DNA of 64,000 nt from CAIWAH01 sp964602595 (GTDB lineage: Bacteria; Verrucomicrobiota; Verrucomicrobiia; Limisphaerales; UBA9464). Positions 8,985-17,411 of this stretch are shown piece after piece; the stretch's first letter is position 1; every line of letters begins with the position of its first letter. The notes under the pieces are model-generated. The model saw nothing but the letters and a program-made list of their open reading frames with translations. It was not told the DNA's origin and searched no databases. A program made the position numbers and the translations under genes. The stretch spans positions 36,297-100,296 of the forward strand of contig CAZRRO010000025.1 of NCBI GenBank assembly GCA_964602595.1. The letters run 5' to 3'.

Positions 8985-10565
8985 ATGGGACTCCTTTCCT
9001 GGCTCAGCCGCCTGTTCGCGCCCAAACCGCCGCCCTTGCCGCCGGGGGTCAGGGTTCCGCCGTTGCCCCCGTCGGCCAATTCCGGCCGTCCGGCGCCCAC
9101 TCCGGTGGCGCCGAAAGCGGCCCCCGCGCCGCAGAAGCTGCAGTTGGACGCCGCCCAATTCACCGCGCTGAGTGATGACGACGTGCGGAAACAGGCGAAG
9201 GGTCGGCCCCTGCTCCGGAACCCTTGGTTTGGCCGGCGCGACCTGATTCCGCCGGCTTCGGATGAGCGCACGCTGCTCATCGACCGCGCGATGGTCGCCC
9301 ACGGGTTGCTGACGCCCGAGGAGCTCGTGAAGATCCACGAGGTCGGGGCCCAGATGGCGGAACTCCGGCCTGACTTGGCGCAGGCCAACGCGGCTGCCGC
9401 CGACGCGGTGAAGCTCGACGAGGAAGCCCGCAAGGCCCTGCGTGCCCAGCGGAAGGCGGAGGCCGCCGCCCGCCGGCAGCAATGCGCCGAGGACCTCACG
9501 CGCCGACGGCACACCGACATCGTGTTCCTCGGCCGCGGCGTGTCCGGCGGGCTGGCCGACCGACGGGCCAACGTGGAGAAACTTCAGGCCGCCGGACTGC
9601 CCGTGCTCGCGACGCCCGCCGACGTGGCGCAGGCGCTGGGCCTGACGATTCCGCGGCTGCGCTGGCTGGCCTTCCACTCCGAGGCCTCGGCGGTGACGCA
9701 TTACGTCCGCTTCACCGTGCCCAAGAAGAGCGGCGGCCTGCGGGAGTTGGCCGCGCCACACCACGACATGGCCACGGCGCAGCGGTGGATCCTGATCAAC
9801 GTCCTGGAACGCCTGCCGTTGCACGATGCGGCCCATGGTTTCGTCCGCACCCGGGGCACCATGAGCAATGCCGTGCCGCATGTCCGCCGGGCGACGGTGA
9901 TCAACCTCGACCTGAAGGATTTCTTCCCGTCGATCACGTTCCCGCGCGTGAAGGGCATCTTCGAGGGCCTCGGCTATTCGCCGGCGGTCGCCACGGTCCT
10001 GGGCCTGCTGTGCACCGAAAGCCCGCGGCGCAAGGTGGACTACGCCGGGCGCACGTTGCATGTCGCCGCCGGGCCCCGCGCGCTGCCGCAGGGCGCCTGC
10101 ACCAGTCCGGCGCTCAGCAACCTCCTCGCCCGCCGGCTCGATGCCCGCCTCACAGGCCTCGCCCGCAAGCTGGGCTTCACCTTCACCCGATACGCCGATG
10201 ACCTGACCTTCTCCGGCGACGCGGAGGCCGCCGCGAAAACCGGTTACCTGCTCACCTGCGTCCGCCACCTGATCGCGGACGAACGGCTCACGGTGAACGA
10301 AAAGAAGACGCGGGTGCAGCGGCCGGGCACGCAGCAGACCGTGACCGGGATCGTGGTGAACCAGCGTCCCAATGTTCCCCGATCTACCGTCCGCCGGCTG
10401 CGGGCGATCCTACACGACGCCCGCCATCACGGCCTGGATGCCGCCAATCGCGAAGGCCGGGAAAACTTCGCCGACTGGCTCGGCGGCATGATCGCCTACG
10501 TGAGCATGGTGAACCCGGACCGGGGCCGCGAACTGCGCGAGGAATTCGACCGCGTCACCAGTTAA
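8985..10565 (+). CDS. Retron-type reverse transcriptase
   Basis: The 526-residue protein carries the RT palm motifs 'DLKDFFPSI' (catalytic Asp309), 'PQGACTSPALSN' (from residue 368) and 'YADDLTFSG' (YADD 403-406). It also carries the two marks I use for retron RTs: the NAxxH motif (NAVPH, 295-299) and VTG (453-455, 'VTGIVVN'). Unlike compact retron RTs of about 320 residues, it has a ~200-residue N-terminal extension: a short hydrophobic start, a Pro/Ala-rich tract (about 14-47), and an Ala/Arg/Lys/Glu-rich helix (about 135-170). It would use the upstream msr-msd to make msDNA. The gene ends 7 bases from the convergent iron operon. Group II intron maturase domains are absent. DGR RT is unlikely given NAxxH and the lack of a visible template/variable repeat pair. 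Confidence 0.93.
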   Translation: MGLLSWLSRLFAPKPPPLPPGVRVPPLPPSANSGRPAPTPVAPKAAPAPQKLQLDAAQFTALSDDDVRKQAKGRPLLRNPWFGRRDLIPPASDERTLLIDRAMVAHGLLTPEELVKIHEVGAQMAELRPDLAQANAAAADAVKLDEEARKALRAQRKAEAAARRQQCAEDLTRRRHTDIVFLGRGVSGGLADRRANVEKLQAAGLPVLATPADVAQALGLTIPRLRWLAFHSEASAVTHYVRFTVPKKSGGLRELAAPHHDMATAQRWILINVLERLPLHDAAHGFVRTRGTMSNAVPHVRRATVINLDLKDFFPSITFPRVKGIFEGLGYSPAVATVLGLLCTESPRRKVDYAGRTLHVAAGPRALPQGACTSPALSNLLARRLDARLTGLARKLGFTFTRYADDLTFSGDAEAAAKTGYLLTCVRHLIADERLTVNEKKTRVQRPGTQQTVTGIVVNQRPNVPRSTVRRLRAILHDARHHGLDAANREGRENFADWLGGMIAYVSMVNPDRGRELREEFDRVTS

Positions 10566-10572
10566 GCCGGGC

Positions 10573-11097
10573 CTATCTCGGGACCGTGGCCGACGGGGTG
10601 TTGGTCGCCAGGCTGGCGAGGCGGGCGCGGGCTTCGTTCAGATCCTTCACCACGCCGTTATATTTTTCGACGAGGTCATTGAACTTCGTCACGGCTTCGC
10701 TGCGGCCGGTGGCGACTTCCCGGAGCTGGGTCGCGAATTCCTTCAGGCGCTCGTCCCGCGCGGCCACGGCGGCGGCCCAGGTGGTCACGCTGGCCTTGAG
10801 CTGGTCGCGCTCCTGGGTGAGCTGCCGGACTTCCCGTTCGAGCGGACGCAGCTTGGAATCGGTTTCGCGGGCCAGGACCGCGGCGTCCTGAAGGCGGGCG
10901 CGGAATCCGTCGAGGTCGGCGGTCAGTCCGGAAATGGCCCGGGCCTGTTCCTCCAGCTGCGCGGCCTGTTCGTGGCGCACCCGGGCAAGGCCGCCCGCCT
11001 CAAGATTCACGCGCCGGTTCTCGCGCCATTGGACCACGCACAGGCCCGCGAGCAGCAGCACGCCGAGCAGGTTGAGGAGGGGCAGGGCGCGGTTCAC
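10573..11097 (-). CDS. Membrane-anchored periplasmic coiled-coil protein at the end of the iron operon
   Basis: A 174-residue protein with one N-terminal membrane segment ('LLNLLGVLLLAGLCVV', about residues 5-20), followed by a continuous heptad-rich coiled coil up to about residue 155 and a short Thr/Pro tail. The GTG start overlaps the TGA of exbD (GTGA), so it is the last gene of the TonB/ExbBD operon and translationally coupled. I do not recognise a family. A role as periplasmic spacer or partner of the Ton motor is only a contextual guess. An upstream in-frame ATG at 11562 would run antiphase through exbD and is rejected. Confidence 0.75.
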   Translation of the reverse strand: MNRALPLLNLLGVLLLAGLCVVQWRENRRVNLEAGGLARVRHEQAAQLEEQARAISGLTADLDGFRARLQDAAVLARETDSKLRPLEREVRQLTQERDQLKASVTTWAAAVAARDERLKEFATQLREVATGRSEAVTKFNDLVEKYNGVVKDLNEARARLASLATNTPSATVPR

Positions 11098-11525
11098 GGC
11101 CGGTCCGTTCCTTCGCGGATTTCGAAGGCCACTTTCTGGATGCCGACGGACCGCACGAGGTCCAGCACCCGGATCACGTCGCCATGCCGGGCGTCCCGAT
11201 CGCCACTGATGAAGACACGCGGTTCGGCGTTGGTCTTCTGCAGCGCGGTGAGCGCCAATACGAGTTCGTGGTTTCCAATCGGCTTCGTGTCGAGGTAGGC
11301 GAGTCCCGCCTTGTCCACGGAAAGGTTCGCGAAGTCCTTCCGCGTGTCCGGCGTGGCGGTAGTCGCGGTGGGCAGGTTGACCTTCACGCTCTTCGGATTC
11401 ACCAGACTCAGGCTTACCAACATGAAGGCCGCGAGCAGGAAGAACATGATGTCGATCAGCGGCACGATCTCGATGCGCGCTTCGTCGGCAGGCGACGGTA
11501 GCTTGTAACCCAGTTTGACGGGCAT
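11094..11525 (-). CDS. exbD: ExbD/TolR-family biopolymer transport protein
   Basis: 143 residues with the ExbD plan: short cytoplasmic N-terminus, one membrane helix containing the conserved proton-path Asp ('IVPLIDIMFFLLAAFML'), and a periplasmic domain with 'NLSVDKAGLAYLDTKPI' and 'RVFISGDRDARHGDVIRVLD'. With ExbB and TonB it forms the inner-membrane motor that energises outer-membrane receptors. The ATG at 11525 has a TGAGGA-like ribosome site upstream and lies 8 bases after exbB. The gene overlaps the next one by GTGA. Confidence 0.92.
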   Translation of the reverse strand: MPVKLGYKLPSPADEARIEIVPLIDIMFFLLAAFMLVSLSLVNPKSVKVNLPTATTATPDTRKDFANLSVDKAGLAYLDTKPIGNHELVLALTALQKTNAEPRVFISGDRDARHGDVIRVLDLVRSVGIQKVAFEIREGTDRP

Positions 11526-11533
11526 GGCGGTCC

Positions 11534-12208
11534 TCAGCGATTGGGGCGGGCGGCGACGGCACGTTGCCGGGCGAAGGCTTCCAGGTCGTGGCCGTGGTGC
11601 TTGGCGGATTCCACGAGCAGCTCGACGTGGTTGATCGTGCGTTCGAGCTGCGCCCGGAACCGGTGCAGGCAGCGGTTGAAGTAGTTGAACGGGAACAGGC
11701 AGAGGATCGCGATGCCGAGGCCGCACGCGGTGGCGATCAGCGCCTCGGCGATGCCGCCGCTGACCTTGGTGGCGGCGAGCTGGTCGTCCCCCACGAAGTG
11801 GAACGAGTGCATGATGCCCGTGACGGTGCCGAGCAGGCCGAGCAACGGCGCGAGGGTGATCAGGGTGCCGAGCACCCATTGGCGATTCTCGCTCCGCTCC
11901 AGCTCGTCCGACGCGCGCAACTGCATCGCGCCAAGGAGCGAGCTGTGCGCGTGCTGCAACCCCTCGTGGACCGTGCCGAGGTGCGGGTCGGCGGAACCGG
12001 CGGTCAGCGTGAACGCGCGGTCGAAGTCCCCGTCGGCGATGGCCGCGAAGCACTGGTCCAGCCGGGCGGAACTGGAGCGGCGCCTGAGGCTCCACCACCA
12101 CAGCGAACGCTCGAGCACCACGACGAGGGCGCCCAGCAGGGCGACGAGGATCGGCCACATGATGGGGCCGCCCTTCAGGAAATAATCGACGACGACGTTG
12201 GCGAACAT
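11534..12208 (-). CDS. exbB: ExbB/TolQ/MotA-family proton channel protein
   Basis: 224 residues with three membrane segments: 'GGPIMWPILVALLGALVVVLE' split near residues 13-33, 'LGTLITLAPLLGLLGTVTGIM' around 112-132, and 'ALIATACGLGIAILCLFPF' around 155-173. The 'APLLGLLGTVTGI' block is the family signature. It partners the adjacent ExbD and TonB. It lies 12 bases after tonB and 8 before exbD, in one minus-strand operon with a siderophore receptor, which favours ExbB over TolQ or MotA. Confidence 0.92.
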   Translation of the reverse strand: MFANVVVDYFLKGGPIMWPILVALLGALVVVLERSLWWWSLRRRSSSARLDQCFAAIADGDFDRAFTLTAGSADPHLGTVHEGLQHAHSSLLGAMQLRASDELERSENRQWVLGTLITLAPLLGLLGTVTGIMHSFHFVGDDQLAATKVSGGIAEALIATACGLGIAILCLFPFNYFNRCLHRFRAQLERTINHVELLVESAKHHGHDLEAFARQRAVAARPNR

Positions 12209-12220
12209 GGTTGGGTCAGT

Positions 12221-12970
12221 TCATTTGCCGAGTTCAAAACGGATCGCGACCTCGAAGCGCCGCACCGGGCCGGGGCGGAACCGCCAGCGTTCGCGCACCA
12301 CGCGCAGGGCGGATTCGTTGAGCAGCGGCCAAGGACTGGGCGCGGGCGATTCCGCGGCCAACACCCGACCATCTTCGCCCACCGAGAAGCGCACCACCAC
12401 CGTGCCTTCCTGGCCGGCGTTCCGGGCGCGCGGCGGATACGTGGGAGCCGGTTGCCGGCCTTCGCCCTGACCGTAGGCCAGGGCTTCCACGGCCGGGGCG
12501 GCGGTCGCGGCCGGCACCGGGTTGGCCGGAGCGGACTGCGGGCCGGAGGCGGCTTGCTGCACGTCAACGATCCGGGTCGGCCCCTCGACCGGCAGCGCGA
12601 AGGCGACGGACGGAAGGGGCTCGGCCACCGCCACAAGCGCCGGGGCGGCCGCCGCGGGCAGGGGTTCCAGTAACGGCGGAGGCGCGGAGCCGGCCGGCGC
12701 GATGTCAGGCGGCGGCAAGGGATCGTTGGTAAGCTCAACGTGCAGCACCTGCGCGACCACGGGCGGCGCGGCCTTGGCCGGGGCGACCGGCCGCGGATAG
12801 GTCCATGCCAGGCCCAGCGCGCCCACGGTGAGGCAACCCAGCCAAAGCACCAGCGTGGTGACGTGGAGCGGGGAAGTTTCCGCGGATGCGGGATTCCGCG
12901 CGCCGATGACCGGACGAGGGACCGCATTGCTGGCCGGAAGTCCGGCGACGGGCAGGGCAAAGGCATTCAT
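12221..12970 (-). CDS. tonB: TonB energy-transducing protein
   Basis: 249 residues: cytoplasmic N-terminus, a single membrane helix near residues 40-60 ('LVLWLGCLTVGALGLAW'), a long Pro/Ala-rich periplasmic spacer, and a TonB C-terminal domain from about residue 175 ('PTYPPRARNAGQEGTVVVRF', 'VGEDGRV', then 'RERWRFRPGPVRR'). It links ExbBD to the receptor encoded upstream in the operon. The ATG overlaps the TGA of the PepSY gene (ATGA), indicating coupled translation. The conventional N-terminal SxxxH residue was not evident. Confidence 0.9.
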   Translation of the reverse strand: MNAFALPVAGLPASNAVPRPVIGARNPASAETSPLHVTTLVLWLGCLTVGALGLAWTYPRPVAPAKAAPPVVAQVLHVELTNDPLPPPDIAPAGSAPPPLLEPLPAAAAPALVAVAEPLPSVAFALPVEGPTRIVDVQQAASGPQSAPANPVPAATAAPAVEALAYGQGEGRQPAPTYPPRARNAGQEGTVVVRFSVGEDGRVLAAESPAPSPWPLLNESALRVVRERWRFRPGPVRRFEVAIRFELGK

Positions 12971-14292
12971 GGTGATGACACTTCGGGGCTGGCGGAAGCC
13001 ACGGGGCCACGGCGCGGGAAGAACCGGCGCCAGGCGAGGGCAAACCCGGTGTAAACCAGCACGAGTCCGCCCAGGCAACCGAGCAGCGCGAGCGCCTGGC
13101 CGGGCCATCCGCCGGCCTCGCCGGTGTGCAGGGTGCGGTTCAACTGACGCAGGGAGCGGCGCACGCCCTGGTCGCCGAAGGCTTCGCGTTTCAGGATTTC
13201 CCCGGTGAACGGGTGGAGCTGAAGTTGCCGCGGCGTGGGCGACCACGAACCGGCAACTTGAACCAAAGCTGTGACCGCCGGGCTGCCCCCGCCCCGGCCG
13301 CCAGTTCCCTCGCTGCGCGGTCCGCGTTCGCGTCGCTCGCCACCCTCAGAATTGACCGCACCATCACCCCGGCCCATGCCGCCACCCCGTTGGCGGCCTT
13401 GGCCGAAGCGCAACGTGATGGACTCCCAGGTGGGAACTTCCTGGGCGACGGCAGCCAGCAAGGCATCGGGTCCCAGCGGCCGGGCGCCCGGCGCAGGCGC
13501 GGTGAAGGTCAGAGCGTTGGTGCCGCCTGGGCCAGGACCGCCGGATGGCGGACCATAGACGAAGTTCCCGAAACCGCGAAAGGCCATCACGACGCCGGTG
13601 AAGCTCATCACAAGGATGAGCGGTGCGCTCCACAGTCCGACGGCGTTGTGCCAGTTCCAGTCGCGTGCCTTGCCGCGGAGCTTCAAGTTGACCACCGAGG
13701 TGGCGCGCAGCGCGTTGACGTTCCAGGAACGCGGCCACCACAGCCAAAGGCCGCTGACACAGAGCGTGAAGAAAACGATGGCGGAGACCCCCACCACGGT
13801 GGACGCGATCTGGCGTGGGCCGGCGGGCTGATTCGGGCGACCGGGGCCTTCGCCGCCGGTCGGGACACCGTCCGTCCGCGGTGGCGCATTCACTCCGAGC
13901 CAGCGATGCCAACGCAGCATCCGCTGGAAGAACGCCCGCAGTTGCGACGCGCCTTGGGACCGGAATTCGCCGGTGTAGGGATTCGCATAAACCGTGTTCG
14001 TGCGGCCGAGGTTCAGGACGACTGCCGCCGCGGGGTCAGCGGAAACGGTGAGGCTCATCGGACGGGCTTCGGGCTGGGCTTCGCGCAGTTTCCGGAGCAA
14101 CTCGTCCACGGACAGCTTCGCGCCGGAAGCGGCGGGCGGGCCGACGCGGCGAAGGTCCCGTTCGGCCGACGCGATAAGTTGCTTCTCGAACGCCATCGAG
14201 GCGCCGGTGATCGCGGTGATCGCGATCGTGCCGCCAGCGAGCAGGCCGATGACGAGGTGGAGCCAGAAGAGGACTTTGCGGAGCGGCTTCAT
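12967..14292 (-). CDS. PepSY-associated transmembrane protein (iron-uptake, FegH/PiuB-like)
   Basis: 441 residues with the PepSY_TM layout: N-terminal membrane helix ('VLFWLHLVIGLLAGGTIAI'), PepSY-like periplasmic segment with 'YANPYTGEF', central helix ('VVGVSAIVFFTLCVSGLWLWW'), another near 245-265 ('GLWSAPLILVMSFTGVVMA'), a second PepSY block ending 'LHPFTGEILKRE', and a C-terminal helix. A Gly/Arg-rich insert (about residues 320-360) is unusual. Members of this family accompany TonB-dependent siderophore receptors and are thought to act in periplasmic or inner-membrane iron handling or reduction. It lies 2 bases after the PiuC-like gene and overlaps tonB by four bases. Confidence 0.85.
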   Translation of the reverse strand: MKPLRKVLFWLHLVIGLLAGGTIAITAITGASMAFEKQLIASAERDLRRVGPPAASGAKLSVDELLRKLREAQPEARPMSLTVSADPAAAVVLNLGRTNTVYANPYTGEFRSQGASQLRAFFQRMLRWHRWLGVNAPPRTDGVPTGGEGPGRPNQPAGPRQIASTVVGVSAIVFFTLCVSGLWLWWPRSWNVNALRATSVVNLKLRGKARDWNWHNAVGLWSAPLILVMSFTGVVMAFRGFGNFVYGPPSGGPGPGGTNALTFTAPAPGARPLGPDALLAAVAQEVPTWESITLRFGQGRQRGGGMGRGDGAVNSEGGERRERGPRSEGTGGRGGGSPAVTALVQVAGSWSPTPRQLQLHPFTGEILKREAFGDQGVRRSLRQLNRTLHTGEAGGWPGQALALLGCLGGLVLVYTGFALAWRRFFPRRGPVASASPEVSSP

Positions 14293-14294
14293 GC

Positions 14295-14972
14295 TTACAT
14301 CTCGGCCCAGAGGCGGATCAGGTTGTGATAGACGCCAGTAAGCTGGACGACGCTGGGGTGCGTGGCGTTCTCGGGACCGAAGCGCTGGATCGCGACGTCG
14401 AGGTCGAAGAGGAGCGAGCGCTGGTGGTTGTCGCGGATCATGCTCTGGAGCCAGAAGAACGAGCAAAGCCGGGTGCCGCGCGTCACGGGCGTGACGTGGT
14501 GCAGGCTGGTCGAGGGGTAGAGGATCAGGTCGCCGGCGGGCAGCTTCACGGACTTGGTGCCGTAGGTGTCCTCGACCACGAGTTCGCCGCCGTCGTATTC
14601 GTCCGGGCCGGCGAAGAAGAGCGTGCAGGACAGGTCGGTGCGGAGGCGTTGCCCGTTGGGCAACTGCCGCACCGACCCGTCCACGTGCGTGCCGAAGTTC
14701 TGCCCGCCGGAGTAGCGGTTGAACATCGGGGGCAGGATGTGCAGGGGCAGCGCCGCGGAGATGAACAGCGGGGTCTGCCCCAGCGCCCGCAGGATCATTT
14801 CGCCGACCTGCCGCGCCGCCGGATGTTCCGCGGAAATCTGCTGGTTGTCCTTTACCCGGGCGCCTTGGTGGCCGGCCGTGATGCGGCCGTCCACCCACTC
14901 GGCGGCGTCCAGGATTTGGCGGGCCTGGGCGACCTGTTCCGAGGTAAGGGCCTGGGGAATCTGGAGCAACAT
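14295..14972 (-). CDS. piuC: PiuC/YbiX-like Fe(II)/2-oxoglutarate-dependent hydroxylase
   Basis: 225 residues, the normal length for PKHD-type hydroxylases. The iron-binding facial triad is visible as His96-x-Asp98 ('NFGTHVDGS') and His159 ('TSLHHVTPV'), with a following Arg (169) for 2-oxoglutarate. The N-terminal 'NQQISAEHPAARQ' block is also typical. In proteobacteria the gene neighbours catecholate siderophore receptors (fiu-ybiX, piuA-piuC); here it follows the receptor by 19 bases, so a role in siderophore or iron use is well supported by context. The physiological substrate of the family is not known to me. Confidence 0.9.
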   Translation of the reverse strand: MLLQIPQALTSEQVAQARQILDAAEWVDGRITAGHQGARVKDNQQISAEHPAARQVGEMILRALGQTPLFISAALPLHILPPMFNRYSGGQNFGTHVDGSVRQLPNGQRLRTDLSCTLFFAGPDEYDGGELVVEDTYGTKSVKLPAGDLILYPSTSLHHVTPVTRGTRLCSFFWLQSMIRDNHQRSLLFDLDVAIQRFGPENATHPSVVQLTGVYHNLIRLWAEM

Positions 14973-14991
14973 GGCCGGCGGGATCAGGGGT

Positions 14992-17262
14992 TCAGAACGT
15001 GACGTTCGCCGTCAGCAGGAACGAACGCGGCACGCCCGGATAATAGCGGCCGCCGTTGTTGTTAAGGCGGTAATAATCCTCGTCGAACAGGTTGTTCACG
15101 TTTAGGCGGAGGCTGAAGTTCCGGCTGAAGTCGTAGCCCACCATGCCATTGAACAGCCAGTAGTCCTGCACGCCGGGCAGCGCGGTGGCGGTGGCGGCCG
15201 GCGGAGTGCCCGCCGTGCTGCGCAGCACGGAGTCGGTGTATTGCAGGCCGCCGCCGAGGATCAGCCCGAAGGGCAGCTTGTAGGAGGTCCACAGGTTGCC
15301 CGACCAGCGGGGCGTGAACCGCAGCGCCGCGCCGTTGTTACCCGCGCCGGTGGTGCCGCCGGGGGCGACAAACTCGCTGTCGGCGTAACCGAAGCCGCCG
15401 AACACGAACCACGATTCCGTGAGGCGGCCTGACACGCCGAACTCCACGCCCTCGACGATGTTCTCCTGTGCCTGGATGAACTCCAGCGTGGTCGTGTCCT
15501 GGACGAGGTTGTTCAGGTTCTCCGAGCGGTAGAGCGCCAGGCTGGTGGACAGTTTGCCCTGAAAGAAATCCCACTTGGTGCCGACCTCATAGTTGCGGTT
15601 CTCGACGGGGTCGAACAGCGCGCCATTGTTCACGTTGTTCGTGTTGGCCGACAGCGTGAAGGTGGTGCCCGGCGGCTGGAGCGAGTTGGCCGCCGAGAAA
15701 TACACGCTGCCATTTGGCAATGGCTTGAAGACCAGTCCGCCCTTCCAGCTCACCAGGTCACCGTCCGTCTCCAAGTCGGCCGGTGTCGCCGCGGCGGCGT
15801 TGGTCGAGCCGGCGAGGGTTGCCGAATCCACCTGGTAGTATTCCCAGCGGACGCTGCCGTTCAGCAGGAAGTATTGGTTCAGCTTCAGCGTGTCGAAGAC
15901 ATAGGCCGCCGCGGTGTCGATCTGGCCGTCGGCGTAGGGGCTGTTCGCCGCCAGGAACGGAATCTCCGCCGCGGTCACCGGGCGTAAGTTGTCCGGCGCG
16001 TAGATGCTGGTGGCGGGACCGTTCACGGCGGTCCAGGTGGGCTGAAACTGGGTTTCGCGCGCCGCCTCTAGGCCGCCGACGAGGCTGTGCTCGATGAAGC
16101 CCGTGTCGAATTTTGCGGTCGCGTTCAGTTGGTTCGACAGGATTTCGTTTTCCGTCTGGTTGCGCAGGCGCCGCGGGGAAACCAGGCCGTTCGTCGGGTT
16201 ATACATCGCCACCGCGCTGTTCTGGAAATACGTCAGCAACGCATCCCGCTCGGTCGAGGTGAAGACCGTCTGGTTGCGCACGGTGACGCTCTCGTTCACG
16301 TCGTGCTCGACCGTCAGGTTGACCGAGCCGCTGGTCACGTCCTCGAAGTCCTGATTGGCGATGCCGTAGTAGTTCTCCTGGTTCACCGGACCCGTGCCCG
16401 GCGTGGTGGGCAGCCCGCCGGGCAATGCCGCCACCGGCAGGCCGGAGTCGGGCAGATTGTCCTGCTCGGTGTAGGAACCGCGGACAATGACACGCGTCGG
16501 CGTGCCCAGGCCGAGCGCGAAGGACGGCGCCATCGCCCAACTGTGGTTCTCGATCACGTCCCGGCCGGGCACGCCGCCCGCCTGCCACAGGCCGTTGAAC
16601 CGCACTGCGCTGCCATGCAGCCAGTCGCCTTCGTCGGCGAGCCGGACCGGTTGGTTGAAGTCCGCGGTCAGGCGCTTCACGTCGGCGCTGCCGTAGCTGA
16701 AGCTGCCGGCGTAGGCGGGCGTGAGCTGGGGTTGCTTGGTGGCGAGGTTCACGTAGCCGGAACTGCCCCCGCGCCCGTTGTCGGCGCCGGCCGGGCCCTT
16801 GGCGATCTCCACCTGTTCGAGGTTGAACACGTCGCGGCTGATCGCGCCCTGGTTGCGCACGCCGTCCACGAAGATGTTGTTCGAGGCGTCGAAGCCCCGC
16901 ATGAAGAACGAGTCGCCCGAGGCCACGTTGCCCCCCTCGCCCGCGGCGAAGGTGATGCCGGGCGTGTTGCGGAGCACGTCACTGAGCGTGAACGCGCCCT
17001 GCTGGGTGAAGACCTCCTTGGGCACGGCCACCACCGTCTGCGGCGTGTCGAGCAGCGGCTGGGTAAACTTGGGCGACGAAAGGGTGTCCACCTTGAAGGC
17101 CGGCTCGGCGGTGTCCTTGACCACCACGTCGGGCAGGTGGGCCGGCGCGTTGGTGGCGGACTGGCCATAGGCCGTGCCGGTGAGCAGGAGGCCGGCGGCG
17201 CAGGCGGTGTGGAGTGGGCCGGAGCGGTCGCCGAGGCCGCGGAGCGTGGTGGGAAGGTTCAT
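14992..17262 (-). CDS. TonB-dependent siderophore receptor (catecholate/Fiu-like)
   Basis: 756 residues. A signal peptide (about 1-33, 'AACAAGLLLTGTAYG') is followed by a TonB-box-like 'LPDVVVKDTAE', the plug domain ('LSDVLRNTPGITFAAGEGGN', 'FFMRGFDASNNIFVDGVRNQG', 'VEIAKGPAGADNGRGGSSG'), and a 22-strand barrel ending 'RSFLLTANVTF' with a terminal Phe. The 'FVDGVRD/N' and 'GRGG..GY' plug motifs are those of TonB-siderophore receptors. It heads a seven-gene operon with its own TonB-ExbB-ExbD motor. The association with PiuC suggests a catecholate-type ligand, but the ligand cannot be read from sequence. Confidence 0.93.
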   Translation of the reverse strand: MNLPTTLRGLGDRSGPLHTACAAGLLLTGTAYGQSATNAPAHLPDVVVKDTAEPAFKVDTLSSPKFTQPLLDTPQTVVAVPKEVFTQQGAFTLSDVLRNTPGITFAAGEGGNVASGDSFFMRGFDASNNIFVDGVRNQGAISRDVFNLEQVEIAKGPAGADNGRGGSSGYVNLATKQPQLTPAYAGSFSYGSADVKRLTADFNQPVRLADEGDWLHGSAVRFNGLWQAGGVPGRDVIENHSWAMAPSFALGLGTPTRVIVRGSYTEQDNLPDSGLPVAALPGGLPTTPGTGPVNQENYYGIANQDFEDVTSGSVNLTVEHDVNESVTVRNQTVFTSTERDALLTYFQNSAVAMYNPTNGLVSPRRLRNQTENEILSNQLNATAKFDTGFIEHSLVGGLEAARETQFQPTWTAVNGPATSIYAPDNLRPVTAAEIPFLAANSPYADGQIDTAAAYVFDTLKLNQYFLLNGSVRWEYYQVDSATLAGSTNAAAATPADLETDGDLVSWKGGLVFKPLPNGSVYFSAANSLQPPGTTFTLSANTNNVNNGALFDPVENRNYEVGTKWDFFQGKLSTSLALYRSENLNNLVQDTTTLEFIQAQENIVEGVEFGVSGRLTESWFVFGGFGYADSEFVAPGGTTGAGNNGAALRFTPRWSGNLWTSYKLPFGLILGGGLQYTDSVLRSTAGTPPAATATALPGVQDYWLFNGMVGYDFSRNFSLRLNVNNLFDEDYYRLNNNGGRYYPGVPRSFLLTANVTF

Positions 17263-17319
17263 GATGAACGCGTCCGACCGTTGTAGCGCACTTCAACGGC
17301 GGCCCGCTCCCGGTCCGTT

Positions 17320-17332
17320 GACAAAACTTGTC
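17320..17332. promoter_or_regulatory. Weak dyad upstream of the siderophore receptor operon
   Basis: A 5-bp dyad gacaa-aac-ttgtc lies about 60 bases upstream of the receptor start. It could be part of an operator, but it is short and does not resemble a Fur box (GATAATGATAATCATTATC type). No clear -35/-10 pair was found in the 149-base gap. Confidence 0.2.
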
Positions 17333-17411
17333 GGCGCCTTGCTGCCGTTGGCTTGCGCTGCTTGTCGGCCGATTGCGGTCGCAGTTCGGCCCCCGCGCCA
17401 CCGACGGTCGC

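Noticed and set aside
8631..10268. 545-codon minus-strand frame opposite the RT
   Set aside because: Antisense to the RT and the msr-msd; no domain-like sequence.
8985..10565. RT as part of a diversity-generating retroelement or group II intron
   Set aside because: NAxxH and VTG motifs point to retrons, no maturase/endonuclease domain is present, and no template/variable repeat pair was seen nearby.
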